Source: an uncultured Gammaproteobacteria bacterium
GTDB taxonomy: Bacteria > Pseudomonadota > Gammaproteobacteria > Arenicellales > Poriferihabitantaceae
Length of the DNA stretch: 6,552 bases
Assembly: GCA_938021685.1 (NCBI GenBank)
Contig: CALIFM010000047.1
Location: forward strand, 1-6,552
Direction: 5' to 3'
A model generated the notes under the pieces. That model saw only the letters and a list, made by a program, of their open reading frames with translations, ran no database searches and was not told the origin of the DNA. Below, piece by piece: positions 1 through 6,552 of the stretch (the stretch's first letter is position 1; each line of letters opens with the position of its first letter). Position numbers and translations under genes: made by a program.

Positions 1-24
1 GATTATGCGGCCGCAACTGAATAA
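1..24 (+). CDS. Possible C-terminal tail of a gene entering from the left
   Basis: Frame 1 reads DYAAATE and then meets two adjacent in-frame stops, TAA at 22-24 and TAG at 25-27. The bidirectional terminator at 41-72 lies 17 bases beyond, as expected if a rightward gene ends here and converges on hemX-hemY. Only seven codons are visible, so no function can be assigned. The other two rightward frames also reach stops soon after, so the choice of frame is inference. Confidence 0.25.
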   Translation, partial: DYAAATE

Positions 25-40
25 TAGAACCTAGTCAAAT

Positions 41-72
41 AAAAAGCCCAAACCAAATTGGCCTGGGCTTTT
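41..72. terminator. Bidirectional rho-independent terminator
   Basis: A perfect nine-base-pair stem pairs AAAAGCCCA (42-50) with TGGGCTTTT (64-72). The loop can close further through CC (53-54) with GG (60-61). Read rightward, the stem ends in a T-run. Read leftward, its T-run extends into TTTTTATTT (45-37). It lies about 75 bases past the hemY stop and would end the leftward hemX-hemY transcript. It could also end a rightward gene from outside the window. Confidence 0.8.
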
Positions 73-145
73 GAAGTTCCTAACTTTAAAGCTTGTTCTT
101 CAATGAACTAGCAAAAGGCAAAAACAATACAAATATTATTATTGC

Positions 146-1543
146 TTATGAGGCTTTTTCGACAGGCTCTGCTTCAATCAGCTCGATCGCTTTACCTTCT
201 GCTTCATCAGCTTTAGCTTCAACTGTTTTCACTGCTGTCGGCGCAGCGACTACACTTTGCTCGCTTAAGCCAGGAGTAACAACCGAATCCATTTGCGCAG
301 CATTCTCTAAAGCCGGCGCTGCAATAGTGCTAACACCCTTGCCTGCGCCCAGCGCGACGGTAGCCGCCAAGCCTTTTTTGTAATAGCCCAACGCTGCACT
401 AGCATCGCCATCATGCTCATGAAAACCACCAAGCTCGTAATAAGCTTCATCGCCAGCACCTAAATCAATCGCCTTCTGATAATACTCTTGAGCTTTTTCA
501 GTTTGCTTATGTGCCATGTTCAAGCGCGCCAGCGTTAAATATACATTCGGATCATTTCCATGGTCGGCAATCCAAGATGATGCAACGCTAATTTGGCTGC
601 GTAGATTGCTCTTACGCGTCTTGCCATAAAGTGCAGCCAGCTCTGAAGTCCAGTTTTGCTTAATTGCTTTACGCACAATGGCTTCGGCTTGTCCAAGCTC
701 ACCTTCTTGAATCAGTTTTTTGGCATACAAAGCCGCCATGTCACGCTGCGTCTTGCGTTTGCGCGGCAATGCCTTGTACTGAGCCAAGGTAGACATACCT
801 GTATCGCCGTCTAAGGCATTGGTCATTTTTGACTCACGTGCCAACACTTCTAATGAACAAACCTCATCTTGCCCAAGTGCCTTGCACTTTTCCACCTTCG
901 GTAGAATATGGGTTAAAGCATTCCAATCTTCTGTCTGACGATACACATCAGACATCAAACGTAATACGGTTTTATTAGCAGGCGCTTTTTCATGCATCAT
1001 CTCCAGCAAGGCTTTTGCTTCGGTAAAATCGCCCGCTTGAGTTAATAATCGTGCCCGCGTTAAATCTACAGCCATACGGTTAGCAGGATCGCTTTTTTCT
1101 GCCAAAGCAAGATACTCATCACGCTTAACAAAGTTGCCACGTTGCTGCGCTGCATAAGCCACACCTAAGTAATTAAGCAAAGGCGTTTCATTGTGCTTCA
1201 GGCGCTTAGTTAAGTCCTTCTCGCTGCCGTCCCAATCACCTTCAATTAGACGTGCGTAACCTCGCATTGTATCACTTTGGGCATTTTTAGCATTGCGCTG
1301 CTTGTTCCATTGTTTGATTTTTTTCGGCGCACGAAAAATACTGAACAAGTAGCTAAACAACAAATACAAAATGGCAAAAGCGGCAATTAAATATAAGCCT
1401 ACCAACACCACTGGCAAGGTATAACCTTTGCTCTCACCACCCCACGGCACAACAACCGTCATCATCTTGGGGTCGTTGGTAATCTCGTGCCCAACAAACA
1501 AGCCCGCAATCAGCGTGGCAATAATAATTAGTAATAATTTCAT
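146..1543 (-). CDS. hemY: HemY, TPR-containing inner-membrane heme-biosynthesis accessory protein
   Basis: The 465-residue product fits the proteobacterial HemY family, which is distinct from the oxidase called HemY in Bacillus. Two hydrophobic helices (about 2-18 and 43-70) anchor it in the inner membrane. A basic stretch (71-86) follows, then helical repeats with the family's signature MRGYARLIEGDWDGSEK (93-109). Clear TPR-like units lie at about 118-210 and 330-395. The role is placed in late tetrapyrrole synthesis by family name and gene context only. No catalytic site is visible, and a scaffold role is inferred. The start is ATG, with AGGA nine bases upstream inside the last hemX codons. 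The hemX stop is three bases away, so the two are surely co-transcribed. Residues 405-465 form an Ala/Val/Glu-rich acidic tail, which helps explain why the protein is longer than E. coli HemY (about 400 residues). Confidence 0.92.
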   Translation of the reverse strand: MKLLLIIIATLIAGLFVGHEITNDPKMMTVVVPWGGESKGYTLPVVLVGLYLIAAFAILYLLFSYLFSIFRAPKKIKQWNKQRNAKNAQSDTMRGYARLIEGDWDGSEKDLTKRLKHNETPLLNYLGVAYAAQQRGNFVKRDEYLALAEKSDPANRMAVDLTRARLLTQAGDFTEAKALLEMMHEKAPANKTVLRLMSDVYRQTEDWNALTHILPKVEKCKALGQDEVCSLEVLARESKMTNALDGDTGMSTLAQYKALPRKRKTQRDMAALYAKKLIQEGELGQAEAIVRKAIKQNWTSELAALYGKTRKSNLRSQISVASSWIADHGNDPNVYLTLARLNMAHKQTEKAQEYYQKAIDLGAGDEAYYELGGFHEHDGDASAALGYYKKGLAATVALGAGKGVSTIAAPALENAAQMDSVVTPGLSEQSVVAAPTAVKTVEAKADEAEGKAIELIEAEPVEKAS

Positions 1544-1546
1544 GAT

Positions 1547-3145
1547 TTAGTTTCCTTTGGCAACAGCGCTATCAAATAGGGTGCGCAAATTTGAAATATC
1601 GGGCACGGACACATCAAAGTCAATTGGTTTTAGATCAGCAATACCTTGCAGCCACTTTTTCACCTCAGCTGCCTCCGGGTCAAAATGTTTATTTGCCGTA
1701 GCCACGGCTTCATCTAATTGTGCCTGATAAACGCTTTGGTCTTTTTTCAACATGGCAAGTTTAGCCGCTTTTAGATTAAGTCTCACCGACTCATCCACCA
1801 TAAACTTGGCTTTTGAGTCCATCGACACCAGCGGCTTATTCTCCACTTTTTGCACTTTCATCATACTGCCCAAATCAGAAAACAGGCTCTTACCGGCTGC
1901 TTTCATACGCTGCGCTGCGGACAGCTCGACTGCTTCGCCAGAAGAGTCGCTAGCTGCATCGTCAGATTGAACTTCAGGCTCAGCTTCAGCTGTTTTCTCT
2001 GGCAAGGCATCGTTTTCTCGAATCAAGCGATCTTGTAGATAAGGCAAATCTTCAACTTGTGCGCCTAGATCTGTTAGCTGTTGATTCATGCCCTTAAAAT
2101 CAATGGGCTTAATCGCTTTAAGCTCAGTTATATTTTCAGATAACTGTTCACGAACAGATTTAAAGCGCTCATCATTTAAGGCGCCAAGGCTATCGTCAAC
2201 CAAGGCCAAGCCTTCGGCTGCACGCGGTGCATCGCCGGTCAGCCCCAAATTATTTTGCACCGATGTGAGTAACGAGCGAATTTCAGCATACTTCCATTGC
2301 TCAACCTTGCCGCCAAGCTCCGTCTCGTACTGTGTAAATGCTTCTTTAGAATTAGCCAGCTTTTCATTAAACAAAGTAGTGGCGCTTTCTTGGCTTTCAT
2401 CAAACCACTGTTGGTTGGACGCCTGCAATTTTTTTGACTGCTCTTCTAAAGCAGCAGATTGGTCAGCCAGAGCCGACGATTGGCTTTGCAAAGTAGCAAC
2501 CGTGGCGGCGCTTTTTGTCACGTTGCTATCAACCGCAGACAGCTGTTCACTGAAACTTTTTTCAACTTCATCAATACGTGTGTCAGCTTTATCCAAACGG
2601 TCAGTGGCTTGTGTTAAATCTGCCTTTACCATTTCTTGGCTAGTCACCAAACCTTCAACCTGCCCACCCAAGGCACTAACGGCACCACCTGTTTGTTGCT
2701 GGTTTAATGTTATTTGATAATAGGCATATCCCCCTGTTGCTAAACCGCCCAAACCACACAATAGCGCTAACCAAGCCACGCCGTTGCCTTTCTTGGCTGG
2801 CGCAACAGCTACTTGCTGTCTTTGAACATTGGCCGATTTTGTCGATGCCGTATTCGTTGACTGGCTCTTCACTGCACTATTTTGCTTCGCCTGTACAGTC
2901 GTTTTGCGGGCGGATTGGCTTGTGTTTTTACTTGCCGCATGCTGCTTTGCAGGAGTTGCCTTAGCGCTCTTAGCTGAAACAGTACTGTTTGCTGCCGCCT
3001 TATTTGCTGCCTGGCTACTTGCCTGGCTCGCACTTCGCTTCTTTGTTTGCGTTGCAGCCGTCTTAGAAGGCGAGGCGGTATTGCCAGCCTTTCCTTTGCG
3101 CTGCGCAGCAGATTTTTTGGATGTTCGCTTGTTGTTAGATGCCAC
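1547..3145 (-). CDS. hemX: HemX family single-pass inner-membrane protein
   Basis: The 532-residue product has a polybasic N-terminal region (1-120), one transmembrane helix (about 122-144), coiled coil (about 155-245) and the two conserved HemX blocks. The first (about 283-370) starts at WKYAEIRSLL and contains VREQLSENITELKAI. The second (about 450-528) contains RLNLKAAKLAMLKKD and the NKHFDP motif. An acidic linker (about 384-410) separates them. HemX is often labelled uroporphyrinogen-III C-methyltransferase, but no SAM-methylase fold is visible, so that label should not be transferred. By the positive-inside rule the N-terminus is cytoplasmic and the bulk periplasmic. The start is GTG. 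An in-frame TGA four codons upstream (3157-3155) makes it the earliest possible start, and TGAGA ending eight bases before it can serve as ribosome binding site. hemY follows in the same operon. Confidence 0.9.
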   Translation of the reverse strand: MASNNKRTSKKSAAQRKGKAGNTASPSKTAATQTKKRSASQASSQAANKAAANSTVSAKSAKATPAKQHAASKNTSQSARKTTVQAKQNSAVKSQSTNTASTKSANVQRQQVAVAPAKKGNGVAWLALLCGLGGLATGGYAYYQITLNQQQTGGAVSALGGQVEGLVTSQEMVKADLTQATDRLDKADTRIDEVEKSFSEQLSAVDSNVTKSAATVATLQSQSSALADQSAALEEQSKKLQASNQQWFDESQESATTLFNEKLANSKEAFTQYETELGGKVEQWKYAEIRSLLTSVQNNLGLTGDAPRAAEGLALVDDSLGALNDERFKSVREQLSENITELKAIKPIDFKGMNQQLTDLGAQVEDLPYLQDRLIRENDALPEKTAEAEPEVQSDDAASDSSGEAVELSAAQRMKAAGKSLFSDLGSMMKVQKVENKPLVSMDSKAKFMVDESVRLNLKAAKLAMLKKDQSVYQAQLDEAVATANKHFDPEAAEVKKWLQGIADLKPIDFDVSVPDISNLRTLFDSAVAKGN

Positions 3146-3479
3146 TTGTTTGTCTCAAAATATATTGATTGATCGGTCAGCAACGCTAGATTAGCCGACC
3201 TATAAGCCCCGCTAGGTTTTTTGAAGCAGGCAATAAAGTCGCCAATTCTACACGCTAACACGACCTTTTATCGACTTTTTGCATTGTTTGGTCGAAAATT
3301 TTACATAAAAACCCACTTCAACGATTTAGCTTTACGATTTTTGTCACACATAATTCATCGGCATTAGGGCAAAATAATACTGAACTGATAAGCAAGACAA
3401 CACTATAGCTGTAAAGGTTTTGCCCATCTGCGCTTTGTCTAGTAGAATTGCGCCCTGCAAAACCCTTCCAACAAAAAAC
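3146..3479. other. Divergent intergenic region between hemX and fabA
   Basis: These 334 AT-rich bases separate the two divergent start codons and must hold the promoters of both operons. No strong sigma-70 pair is apparent for either. Toward fabA, CATAAT (3349-3354) is a good -10 match but has only a weak -35 (TTTAGC, 3325-3330). Short repeats occur: ACGATTT at 3321-3327 and 3334-3340, and CGACCTTTT (3261-3269) with CGACTTTTT (3272-3280), eleven bases apart. An imperfect palindrome, TGATCGGTCA (3170-3179), lies 25 bases before hemX. The clearest structure is the stem-loop at 3416-3464. No convincing small gene is seen. Confidence 0.6.
3416..3464 (+). promoter_or_regulatory. Stem-loop in the fabA 5' leader
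   Basis: GGTTTTGC (3416-3423) is the exact reverse complement of GCAAAACC (3457-3464). Inside this eight-pair stem, GCGC (3430-3433) can pair with GCGC (3450-3453), and TCT/AGA (3438-3440, 3444-3446) can close the tip. No T-run follows, so it is not a terminator. It ends 15 bases before the fabA ATG. Whether it forms or regulates translation is inference; the complementarity itself is read directly from the sequence. Confidence 0.45.
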
Positions 3480-3998
3480 ATGCAAAGACAAAGCTCCTAT
3501 AATTACGATGAAATTATTGCCTGCGGTAAGGGCTCGCTATTTGGCGAGGGTAACGCACGCCTGCCCCTACCCAATATGCTGATGATGGATCGCATCAATC
3601 ACATTAGCGATGAAGGTGGCTTACATGACAAAGGCGAGATTATCGCCGAATTAGACATCCATCCTGATTTATGGTTTTTTGCATGCCACTTTGAGGGTGA
3701 CCCAGTAATGCCAGGGGCATTAGGGCTAGATGCGCTGTGGCAATTAATCGGCTTTTATTTGGGCTGGCTAGGTGGCCCTGGACGAGGCCGTGCACTAGGT
3801 GTAGGCGAAGTGAAATTCACCGGTCAAATTCTACCAGACTCAAAAAAAGTGACTTATCATCTACACTTAAAGCGTGTAATCGCTCGACGTTTATATATGG
3901 GCATCGCCGACGGTATCGTTGCCGTTGACGGCAAAGAGGTCTATCACTGCGAGGATTTACGTGTGGGCTTATTCACTGACACCAGCCAAGCAGGTTAA
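3480..3998 (+). CDS. fabA: FabA, 3-hydroxydecanoyl-ACP dehydratase/isomerase
   Basis: FabA dehydrates 3-hydroxydecanoyl-ACP to trans-2-decenoyl-ACP and isomerises it to cis-3-decenoyl-ACP, the branch point of anaerobic unsaturated fatty acid synthesis in the cytoplasm. The 172-residue product has the same length as E. coli FabA and matches it closely throughout. Signatures include LPxPNMLMMDRI (28-39), DLWFFACHFEGDPVMPG (63-79) with catalytic His70, LGLDALWQL with catalytic Asp84, and GRALGVGEVKFTGQ. The single hotdog domain fills the protein. The frame stays open upstream to a TTG at 3420, but family length and the only ATG in that stretch favour 3480. No Shine-Dalgarno sequence precedes this ATG; the leader reads CTTCCAACAAAAAAC. 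fabB starts three bases after the stop, so the two form an operon. Confidence 0.97.
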   Translation: MQRQSSYNYDEIIACGKGSLFGEGNARLPLPNMLMMDRINHISDEGGLHDKGEIIAELDIHPDLWFFACHFEGDPVMPGALGLDALWQLIGFYLGWLGGPGRGRALGVGEVKFTGQILPDSKKVTYHLHLKRVIARRLYMGIADGIVAVDGKEVYHCEDLRVGLFTDTSQAG

Positions 3999-4001
3999 AT
4001 C

Positions 4002-5219
4002 ATGAAACGAGTCGTCATCACTGGTCTTGGCATCGTTTCAAGCCTAGGCAATAATAAACAAGAAGTGCGCACTGCTTTGCAGAATGGCACATCAGGCATT
4101 GTTGCTGCCCCCAGCTACGCAGAAATGGGTATGCGCTCGCAAATCCACGGCGCAATGGATATTGACCCCAGTGAATATATAGATCGCAAAGTTTATCGAT
4201 TTATGGCGGATGCGGCGGCTTACACCTATATTGCAATGCAAGAAGCCGTGGAAGACGCTAACTTAGAAGCAGCTATAATCGAGTCTGAGCGCACTGGCTT
4301 AATTCTTGGCACCGGTGGTGCATCACCAGAAAATATCGTAAAGGCAGCCGATATGTTGCGCGAAAAAGGTATTCGTCGCGTTGGCCCTTACATGGTGACC
4401 AAAACGATGGCTAGCACAGTACCAGCCTGTATCAGCACACCGTTTAAAATTAAAGGCGTATCTTACTCAATCTCATCGGCCTGCTCTACTAGCGCACATT
4501 GCATCGGCCACGCATCTGAACTGATCCAGCTTGGCAAGCAAGATGTTGTGTTTGCTGGCGGCGGCGAAGAGCTGCACTGGAGCTTATCGGTTTTATTTGA
4601 CGGCATGGGCGCTTTATCTAGTCAGTACAATGACCAACCCACCATTGCTTCTCGTCCTTATGATGTAGATCGAGACGGTTTTGTAATATCGGGCGGCGGC
4701 AGTGTATTGGTACTAGAGAGCCTAGAGCACGCTCAAGCACGCGGAGCAAAAATCTATGCTGAATTAACAGGCTATGGCGCAACCTCTGACGGCTATGACA
4801 TGGTACAGCCTTCAGGCGAAGGGGCGGCACGCTGCATGCGACAAGCGATGCAAAATGTAGATGATCCCATTGACTACCTTAATGCACATGGCACTAGCAC
4901 ACCAGTAGGCGATACCAAAGAACTCGAAGCCGTACAGGCTGTGTTTGGTGATAAAACACCGATCATCACGTCAACAAAATCACTGAGTGGCCATGCCCTT
5001 GGCGCTGCTGGCTCAAACGAGGCTATTTATTCATTATTGATGATGGAAAACAATTTCATCGCCGCCTCAGCTAACATTAACAAACTAGATCCTGCCGCTG
5101 AAGGCTTTAATATTGCCACGGAGAAAGTAAACAGCACAGAGCTGAACACCATTATGTCGAATAGCTTTGGTTTTGGCGGAACTAATTGTTCTCTGGTGTT
5201 TCAGCGCTACACGGGTTAA
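4002..5219 (+). CDS. fabB: FabB, beta-ketoacyl-ACP synthase I
   Basis: FabB condenses acyl-ACP with malonyl-ACP. It is needed to elongate the cis-3-decenoyl-ACP made by FabA, so it works directly downstream of its operon partner. The 405-residue thiolase-fold protein is one residue shorter than E. coli FabB. The nucleophile is Cys161 in SISSACSTSAHCIG, with His296 in YLNAHGTSTPVGD, Lys326 in TSTKSLSGH and His331 completing the site. The C-terminal SNSFGFGGTN loop is intact at 386-395. FabB rather than FabF is indicated by the MKRVVITGLGIVSSLGNN start, the CSTSAHC active site, GGGEELHW and pairing with fabA. CAGG inside the last fabA codons lies seven bases before the ATG and is a good ribosome binding site. 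Confidence 0.97.
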   Translation: MKRVVITGLGIVSSLGNNKQEVRTALQNGTSGIVAAPSYAEMGMRSQIHGAMDIDPSEYIDRKVYRFMADAAAYTYIAMQEAVEDANLEAAIIESERTGLILGTGGASPENIVKAADMLREKGIRRVGPYMVTKTMASTVPACISTPFKIKGVSYSISSACSTSAHCIGHASELIQLGKQDVVFAGGGEELHWSLSVLFDGMGALSSQYNDQPTIASRPYDVDRDGFVISGGGSVLVLESLEHAQARGAKIYAELTGYGATSDGYDMVQPSGEGAARCMRQAMQNVDDPIDYLNAHGTSTPVGDTKELEAVQAVFGDKTPIITSTKSLSGHALGAAGSNEAIYSLLMMENNFIAASANINKLDPAAEGFNIATEKVNSTELNTIMSNSFGFGGTNCSLVFQRYTG

Positions 5220-5259
5220 AATTAACCTTTCGGCCTACTGAACAAACCTTAACAGGCTG

Positions 5260-5288
5260 CTGACAATAGACCGATTAACTGCTAGACT
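5260..5288 (+). promoter_or_regulatory. Predicted sigma-70 promoter for the exported-protein gene
   Basis: CTGACA (5260-5265) matches five of six bases of the -35 consensus. After exactly 17 bases comes TAGACT (5283-5288), four of six for the -10. Initiation near 5295 would give a leader of about 36 bases before the ATG at 5331. No terminator hairpin was found between fabB and this point, so read-through from fabAB is also possible. Confidence 0.4.
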
Positions 5289-5330
5289 CGACCCTTCATA
5301 CCTTCAATAAGACTTAATTTAACGAGAAAA

Positions 5331-6552
5331 ATGAACCCGATTCAACTTCCAAAAATTACGCGAACAACTCGCTATTTAACTGCGATTGCATTGACTGCGC
5401 CGTTATTTTCAAACACTGTGGCGGCTGAGTACAAGCCGTTGACCCGTTTAGGTAACATGCCTACGTCAATCTGTCGGCCCCCAATAAATACAGCTGAAGA
5501 ACTGCAATCTTTTGCAGTTAATCAAAGTCAAGACCTATATGACATTTTGAGCTCTGCTGGATGGTCAGGTAATCCTGACGATGTAATGAACGCTATCCAA
5601 AGTGGCAACTTTACAGAAAAATCATACGGCAAAGGCACCAAGATGCAATGGATGGGTGTACGACGCGATGGTAAGGTCGTTGCTGAGCCAAATAAAATCT
5701 GGGCAGGCAAACAACCTTTCCAAGGCTTTGAACTTAATGTGGTTTCTGACTGCATGCAGCATCAATTGGTTATCCCAAAAGCTTGCTGTAACTTAGCCTT
5801 AATCTCTACTCAAAAAGTAGCCTCAAACGTCACAGCTCCTAAGTTGTCAGTCTCAACCACACTAGGTGACGACGGCAGCACCAAGATCTGTGGCCTAGGC
5901 AACATGAATGAATTGACTCGCCCTGATGGCAGCACAGAAAGCATCGAAGCTGATGCTGACGGCTGTTGGGCAGGCAAAATGGCTCCCGGACAATATAGCG
6001 TTTCTTCTAAGAACGTATCAAACTGCGGTCAGTCATCTGAAGCAGTACGTGCTTTCAGCATTGCAGCGCCTGCCGTTGCTGCGCCAGCACCAGTTGTAGA
6101 AGTGGCTAAGGCAGCTGCTGGCGGCCTATTCTTAGCGCCATTCATTGGCCGTCAAGTACGCGCGATTGACCCTCCATTGATTGGCTTAAAGGTTGGTCAT
6201 ATTACACCTATCAGCGATAACGTTGGTTTCTTGGTACAAGGTGGTGCGTCATACAACATCAAAGACGAAGAGTTGTCATTGTTCGCTGATATTGGCCTAG
6301 AGCGCAAGATCGGTCATAGTGGCTTCATCGGCGGTGGTGTTGGTTTGTGGGATTTCAACACAGATGACACATTGAACGGCAACCGTAGTGATGATCCTCG
6401 TGAAGACTTAACGTACTTCATCCACGGTGGTTCTGATACCAGCATGAAGTTCCACAACAACCCTGTACAGTGGTTTGTTGAAGCACGAGTCTTCGATGAT
6501 TTCACCGATGATATCGGTAATCACAACGTGGCGCGCGCCGACGTGGCGGGCG
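5331..6552 (+). CDS. Exported cysteine-rich protein with probable C-terminal beta-barrel, partial
   Basis: The frame is open from ATG 5331 to the window edge (407 full codons, no stop), so the gene is cut at its 3' end. I do not recognise the family. Residues 1-32 look like a Sec signal peptide: basic N-region, hydrophobic TAIALTAPLFS, likely cleavage after TVAA. The next about 210 residues hold seven cysteines (48, 141, 152, 153, 187, 212, 232), including an adjacent pair in IPKACCNLALIS, which suggests disulfides in the periplasm. An Ala/Pro/Val-rich linker (244-264) leads to alternating, Gly- and aromatic-rich strands (about 266 onward, for example GFLVQGGASYNI and GFIGGGVGLWDFN) that resemble an outer-membrane beta-barrel. 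A short CGAG (5323-5326) four bases before the ATG is a weak ribosome binding site. Export is fairly sure; the barrel is inferred. Confidence 0.75.
   Translation, partial: MNPIQLPKITRTTRYLTAIALTAPLFSNTVAAEYKPLTRLGNMPTSICRPPINTAEELQSFAVNQSQDLYDILSSAGWSGNPDDVMNAIQSGNFTEKSYGKGTKMQWMGVRRDGKVVAEPNKIWAGKQPFQGFELNVVSDCMQHQLVIPKACCNLALISTQKVASNVTAPKLSVSTTLGDDGSTKICGLGNMNELTRPDGSTESIEADADGCWAGKMAPGQYSVSSKNVSNCGQSSEAVRAFSIAAPAVAAPAPVVEVAKAAAGGLFLAPFIGRQVRAIDPPLIGLKVGHITPISDNVGFLVQGGASYNIKDEELSLFADIGLERKIGHSGFIGGGVGLWDFNTDDTLNGNRSDDPREDLTYFIHGGSDTSMKFHNNPVQWFVEARVFDDFTDDIGNHNVARADVAG

Noticed and set aside
7..14. GCGGCCGC, a NotI site, near the left end as a possible cloning scar.
   Set aside because: It sits in frame with a plausible gene end (Ala-Ala-Ala) and there is no vector sequence around it.
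2088..2717. A 209-codon rightward open frame antisense to hemX, along with shorter ones at 1752-1970 and 2829-3194.
   Set aside because: The composition is Ser/Ala/Leu-biased without domain features, and these are mirror frames of the low-complexity hemX sequence. The leftward frame has family motifs.
3170..3179. Imperfect palindrome TGATCGGTCA upstream of hemX as a possible operator.
   Set aside because: One arm position is mispaired and the symmetry does not extend outward. A ten-base match of this kind is expected by chance.
2869..3261. A 130-codon leftward frame beginning at GTG 3261 and overlapping the hemX 5' end, which could suggest a frameshifted longer HemX or a separate gene.
   Set aside because: It is Arg/Gln-rich because it reads the Lys/Ala-rich hemX tail out of frame. 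The hemX frame itself has a stop just before its GTG and a usable ribosome binding site, and nothing in the upstream part of this frame resembles HemD or HemX.
3382..3399. AACTGAT followed by AAGCAAGACAA, resembling one half of the FadR operator before E. coli fabA.
   Set aside because: Only the first seven bases match; the second half-site is absent, so a FadR site cannot be supported.
3420..3998. Longer FabA starting at TTG 3420.
   Set aside because: The 20 extra residues are not part of the FabA family, the TTG lies inside the leader stem, and the ATG at 3480 gives the canonical 172 residues.
5221..5259. Possible terminator after fabB from CGGCCT (5231-5236) and AGGCTG (5254-5259).
   Set aside because: The arms are imperfect, the loop is long and no T-run follows.
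5528..5755. A leftward 75-codon frame inside the exported-protein gene, with similar ones at 4618-4830 and 6314-6505.
   Set aside because: Each lies wholly antisense to a well-supported gene and shows no domain or ribosome binding site.

Overview
The window looks like chromosomal DNA from a gammaproteobacterium. It encodes a FabA–FabB pair, the classical anaerobic unsaturated fatty acid pathway, and both enzymes align residue for residue with their E. coli counterparts. It also encodes the membrane proteins HemX and HemY, which are typical of gammaproteobacterial heme loci. I cannot place it below class level. I see no insertion sequences, CRISPR arrays, tRNAs or rRNAs.

Layout, left to right. 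Positions 1-24 may hold the last codons of a gene entering from the left. A bidirectional rho-independent terminator at 41-72 closes the leftward unit. The hemX-hemY operon runs leftward (3145 to 146), with three bases between the two genes. A divergent intergenic region of 334 bases (3146-3479) follows, with a stem-loop just before fabA. The fabA-fabB operon runs rightward (3480-5219), again with a three-base gap. After 111 bases containing a plausible sigma-70 promoter, a third rightward gene starts at 5331 and runs off the right edge with no stop. It encodes an exported, cysteine-rich protein whose C-terminal part looks like the start of an outer-membrane beta-barrel. I do not recognise its family.

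How the genes work together. FabA dehydrates and isomerises the C10 acyl-ACP intermediate, and FabB elongates the cis-3 product, so the pair commits carbon to unsaturated fatty acids. HemX and HemY are inner-membrane accessory proteins linked by name and usual location to tetrapyrrole synthesis, but their biochemical roles are unsettled. Here they stand next to the fatty acid genes with no hemC or hemD directly upstream. The exported protein has no evident functional link to either operon.

I found no convincing new multi-gene system. The points most worth following are the unrecognised Cys-rich exported protein, the stem-loop before a fabA start that lacks a Shine-Dalgarno sequence, the acid-free polybasic N-terminus of HemX, and the separation of hemXY from hemCD.
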